From NCBI GenBank assembly GCA_034670145.1, contig JAXMOA010000009.1, forward strand, positions 1 to 64,000: a DNA stretch of 64,000 bases, written 5' to 3'. Of this stretch, positions 61,391 through 64,000 are shown piece by piece. Position 1 is the first letter of the stretch. Each line of letters starts with the position of its first letter. The notes beneath the pieces are model-generated. The model saw only the letters and a list, made by a program, of their open reading frames with translations. It made no database searches and was not told where the DNA came from. The position numbers and the translations under genes are program-made. Source of the DNA: HXMU1420-2 sp034670145. Lineage in GTDB: Bacteria; Pseudomonadota; Alphaproteobacteria; Rhodobacterales; Rhodobacteraceae.

Positions 61391-61530
61391 ACAACGTTTC
61401 GGCCTCCCCACAAAAATTCGCAGAATTTTTGACCCGGCTTGACCGCTACGCCGATCTATACGTCTTTGCCCGCACGCCAGGACAGCGTTCCCACAAAAAT
61501 TCTGCGAATTTTTGGCGCGCCCCGGTCGGT
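61391..61530. terminator. bidirectional terminator region with two AAAATTC palindromes
   Basis: CAAAAATTC-GCA-GAATTTTTG (61411-61431) and CAAAAATTC-TGC-GAATTTTTG (61494-61514) are perfect 9-bp-arm hairpins with A-runs and T-runs on both strands, 62 bp apart. They lie between the convergent wza-like and livF genes. The same core follows trmFO at 6187-6205. Confidence 0.65.
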
Positions 61531-62235
61531 TCAATGCCCGAAATAGGCTTCGGCCAGGCGGGAGTCGTCTTTCAGTTCGTCCACTGTACCGTTGGCGGTC
61601 ACATGGCCGCTTTCCAATACGTATAGACGTTCTGCCAGTGATAGCGCGAAATTGGCATTCTGTTCAGTGATCAAGATTGTCACGCCAAATTCGTTTTTCA
61701 GCCGGCGCAGCACCTCGGCGATTTCCAGGCACACTTTGGGCGCCAGGCCAATCGTCGGCTCGTCCACCAGCAGCACGCGGGGCGATGTCATCAAGGCCCG
61801 CCCCAATGACACCATCTGACGTTCCCCCCCGGATTGCGTCGATGTCTCCTGGTGCTCGCGCTCTTGCAGGCGCGGAAACAACCGGTGCACCATGTCCAGG
61901 TTTGCCTCGATATCCTCCCGAGCGGTGTAGGCCCCGACCAGCAGGTTGTCGCGCACGGTCATGTAGGGGAACAGGTTGAACCGTTCCGGAGCATAGCCAA
62001 CCCCGCCCCGCACGATCTCGGACGGGCTGCGCCCCAGCAACGGCTGCCCCTCCAGGCGGATGTCGCCCGTATTCTTCACCAACCCCATGACGCTGTCCAG
62101 CAAGGTGGATTTGCCCGCCCCATTGGCGCCCACGATCCCCACGATCTCGCCCTGTCCAACGCTGAGGGACACCTCGTGCAAGGCCTGCGCCTTGCCGTAA
62201 AAGGCGCTCAGCCGATCAATCTGAAGAAAGCTCAT
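61531..62235 (-). CDS. livF: branched-chain amino acid ABC transporter ATP-binding protein LivF
   Basis: The 234-residue ATPase has Walker A GANGAGKSTL (about residues 35-44), the ABC signature SGGERQMVSLGRALM (about 135-149) and Walker B VLLVDEPTIGLAP. LivF and LivG form the motor pair for the LivHM channel. The family transports branched-chain amino acids, amides or urea, and the binding protein that decides the substrate is not in the window. It overlaps livG by four bases. Confidence 0.93.
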   Translation of the reverse strand: MSFLQIDRLSAFYGKAQALHEVSLSVGQGEIVGIVGANGAGKSTLLDSVMGLVKNTGDIRLEGQPLLGRSPSEIVRGGVGYAPERFNLFPYMTVRDNLLVGAYTAREDIEANLDMVHRLFPRLQEREHQETSTQSGGERQMVSLGRALMTSPRVLLVDEPTIGLAPKVCLEIAEVLRRLKNEFGVTILITEQNANFALSLAERLYVLESGHVTANGTVDELKDDSRLAEAYFGH

Positions 62236-62966
62236 GCAACGCCTCCCAAATAAGAGGCGCGCACGCCCTCATCCTCTATCACCTGATCAAAGCTGCCCTC
62301 GGCAATCATCGCGCCATAGTTGATCGCGATGGCCCGATCAATCAGCGGCTCCAATGCCTTCAGGTCATGGCTTACAATCAGGAACGTCATGCCATCCGCC
62401 CGCATCTGCTGAATCAAAGCGCCGATCTGGGCGATTTCGCCCACAGTCAGCCCGGCAAAGACCTCGTCCAGCAACATCACCTTTGGCGCCGTTGCCATCG
62501 TGCGCGCCATTTCCAGCTTGCGCAAATCGCCCATCGACAGCTCTGCGGGGCTGCGTTGCAGGTCGGTTTCGCTGAACCCCACCGACAGTGCCAGTTCCAA
62601 TTCGCGCTCCACATTGGGGCCCTTGGTGATCATCTGCCAGACATTATCCGGCATCAACCCGACACGGATATTCTCGGCCACACTCATTTCGGCAAAGGGA
62701 CGTGGCACCTGATAGGTGCGGCTGACTCCGCGCCGGATCCGCTGAGCGGTGGACAGAGGGGTGATCTCCTGACCAAAGAGCTGGATAGACCCCGAGGTCT
62801 GGCGATGCTCGCCCATCACCTGCGAAAACACCGTGGTCTTGCCCGCTCCATTGGGCCCGATCAGCCCCACGGATTCACCGTCTTCCACGGCAAAGCTCAG
62901 ATCGTTGGTCGCTGTCAAACCGCCAAAACGTTTGACCAGATTCTTGAGTGTCAAAGCCTGCGTCAT
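62232..62966 (-). CDS. livG: branched-chain amino acid ABC transporter ATP-binding protein LivG
   Basis: The 244-residue ATPase has Walker A GPNGAGKTTVFSQVMGEH (about residues 37-54), the LivG-type RRGVSRTYQVPRPFAEMSVAENI segment, the signature ELSMGDLRKLEMARTMA and Walker B VMLLDEVFAGL. It ends with the usual EDEGVRASYLGG tail of the BCA_ABC_TP_C family. It overlaps both livF and livM by four bases. Confidence 0.93.
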   Translation of the reverse strand: MTQALTLKNLVKRFGGLTATNDLSFAVEDGESVGLIGPNGAGKTTVFSQVMGEHRQTSGSIQLFGQEITPLSTAQRIRRGVSRTYQVPRPFAEMSVAENIRVGLMPDNVWQMITKGPNVERELELALSVGFSETDLQRSPAELSMGDLRKLEMARTMATAPKVMLLDEVFAGLTVGEIAQIGALIQQMRADGMTFLIVSHDLKALEPLIDRAIAINYGAMIAEGSFDQVIEDEGVRASYLGGVA

Positions 62967-63904
62967 GCCTGCCCCCGCACCCGGGCAACACCCTGTTGGA
63001 TCAGCTCGTAAATCCCCTTGGGCTGATACATGTAGAGCAACAAGGCCACACCCCCATAAATCAAATAGCGTTCGGCCCCCGGCAGCCAGGGCCGCAGATA
63101 CTCCAGCAGAAAGGTCAGGAAAAACGCCCCGATCACCGGCCCTACGATGGTCGAGGCCCCGCCGATCAGCGCCGCGACGATAATGGTAAAGGCAAAGTTG
63201 ATCTCAAACAGCGCACGCGGCGCGATCGAACCCAGGTAATGCACGTAAAACGCGCCGCCCAACCCAGCAATGGCCGCCGAGATCAAAAAGGCCACCATCT
63301 TGAGCCGCGTCGCGGACAGGCCCGATCCACGCACGCTTTCCTCGTTCATGCCAACCGCGCTCAGGGCCGTTCCCAGACGCGTGCGCATCAACAACCACAT
63401 CGACAAAGCCACCGCGCCCATCAGAAAGGCCGACAGGTAGAACCCGTTCACCGCCCCGCGCGTCAGCGTCGGCAGACCCGACATGCCCCGCGTGCCGCCA
63501 GTCAGATCAGGGCGCACGACCTGCACCAGCTGATACATCAGCTCCATGAACGCCAGCGTGATCAGGGCAAAATAGCTGCCCTTGACCCGCAGCGCAGGCA
63601 ACAACACAATCAGCCCCCCCACCATCGTGACCAGCACGGCAATCGGGATCGAGATTTCAACAGGCACATCAAACCGTTTGGTCAGAATAGCCGTGGTATA
63701 AGCGCCAATCCCGATCAGGAAGGGATGACCAAAACTGATGTACCCGGTTCGCCCCGACAACACGTCCCAGCTGATCGCGAAAATCGCCAGGTAGTTTGCG
63801 AAAATAACGGTTCGCAGGGTGCCTTTACTCACCAACTCGGGCAACAACGCAAGACCACCCAGAAAAACAGCCCAGAGAACAAAATGATACCAACGCAACC
63901 CCAT
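62963..63904 (-). CDS. livM: branched-chain amino acid ABC transporter permease LivM
   Basis: The 313-residue permease has about nine hydrophobic segments and the family pattern DVLSGRTGYISFGHPFLIGIGAYTTAIL (about residues 47-74), GLSATRLKMVAFLISAAIAGLGGAFYVHYLGSIAP and GGASTIVGPVIGAFFLTFLLEYL near the end. It is the second channel subunit. It starts 2 bases after the livH stop codon. Confidence 0.93.
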   Translation of the reverse strand: MGLRWYHFVLWAVFLGGLALLPELVSKGTLRTVIFANYLAIFAISWDVLSGRTGYISFGHPFLIGIGAYTTAILTKRFDVPVEISIPIAVLVTMVGGLIVLLPALRVKGSYFALITLAFMELMYQLVQVVRPDLTGGTRGMSGLPTLTRGAVNGFYLSAFLMGAVALSMWLLMRTRLGTALSAVGMNEESVRGSGLSATRLKMVAFLISAAIAGLGGAFYVHYLGSIAPRALFEINFAFTIIVAALIGGASTIVGPVIGAFFLTFLLEYLRPWLPGAERYLIYGGVALLLYMYQPKGIYELIQQGVARVRGQA

Positions 63905-63906
63905 GG

Positions 63907-64000
63907 CTAAAGCTCCTCTCGTCCAAAGAGCCCCTTGGGCCTTACAATCAGCACACCGATAATCAACAGCATGGTAAACACACCGCGCAGTTCAGGCGAC
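63907..64000 (-). CDS. livH: branched-chain amino acid ABC transporter permease LivH, C-terminal fragment
   Basis: The last 30 residues of a permease are visible: SPELRGVFTMLLIIGVLIVR, then PKGLFGREEL and a TAG stop. The PKGLFG end is typical of LivH-type permeases. The rest lies beyond the right edge. It is in operon with livM. Confidence 0.85.
   Translation of the reverse strand, partial: SPELRGVFTMLLIIGVLIVRPKGLFGREEL

Overview
The window is chromosomal DNA from a GC-rich alphaproteobacterium, most likely a marine member of the Rhodobacteraceae (Roseobacter group). The evidence is gene order: folB-folP-glmM, hisI next to an IscU-like scaffold and a DUF2244 gene, glyQ / DUF6446 / glyS, carA next to yqeY, and divergent Lrp genes beside ilvC. 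Many small proteins also look like those of this family. About 57 protein genes, one tRNA-Met and one insertion-sequence edge can be supported. No rRNA, CRISPR array or prophage was seen.

Layout. 1-44: edge of an IS5-type transposase gene. 0.1-12.5 kb: housekeeping and small metabolic genes (MocR regulator and DUF1127 pair, transporter, thioesterase, enoyl-CoA hydratase-like gene, trmFO, gluQ, hisI, yqeY, carA). 12.6-21.3 kb: a membrane glycosyltransferase with a c-di-GMP-type N-terminal domain behind a tandem CtrA-like box, a GntR regulator, a HAD nucleotidase, a UbiH-type hydroxylase, a class V aminotransferase, tRNA-Met, two coupled Lrp regulators divergent from ilvC, and a DUF1330 gene. 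21.4-35 kb: hemerythrin-like protein, transporter, the glmM-folP-folB operon, a SleB hydrolase, pyruvate phosphate dikinase, glyS and glyQ with marC inserted on the other strand. 35-44.3 kb: a secreted peptidoglycan-binding protein with a dead protease domain, a TPP decarboxylase with trkH, an Ala/Lys/Pro-rich protein, a Gfo/Idh/MocA oxidoreductase, and a four-carbon acid sugar kinase facing the decayed start of a dehydrogenase gene.

44.3-61.4 kb is an exopolysaccharide locus. An outer-membrane export lipoprotein (Wza type) is read rightwards. Divergent from it, a tightly overlapping operon encodes pyruvyl transferase, flippase, an FrhB-like iron-sulfur protein, a Wzy-like polymerase and two glycosyltransferases. 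A second operon encodes a PssD/PssE-type glycosyltransferase pair, another glycosyltransferase and a Wzz/BY-kinase-like protein, and ends in a strong terminator. Then follow the initiating sugar transferase and a 1016-residue RTX protein. Together these would make a pyruvylated polysaccharide on a lipid carrier, flip, polymerise and export it, and secrete a calcium-binding partner protein. The window ends in a LivHMGF-type branched-chain amino acid ABC operon, cut by the right edge.

The most notable observations are: the tandem TTAA-N7-TTAA box before the MshEN-glycosyltransferase; paired ATTGTA/TACAAT operators between mocR and the DUF1127 gene; a long rod-like palindrome before trmFO; a protease-like protein with His and Ser replaced; in-frame minisatellites in several exopolysaccharide genes; a degraded kinase domain in the Wzz-like protein; a decayed dehydrogenase fragment; and dispersed short palindromic repeats.
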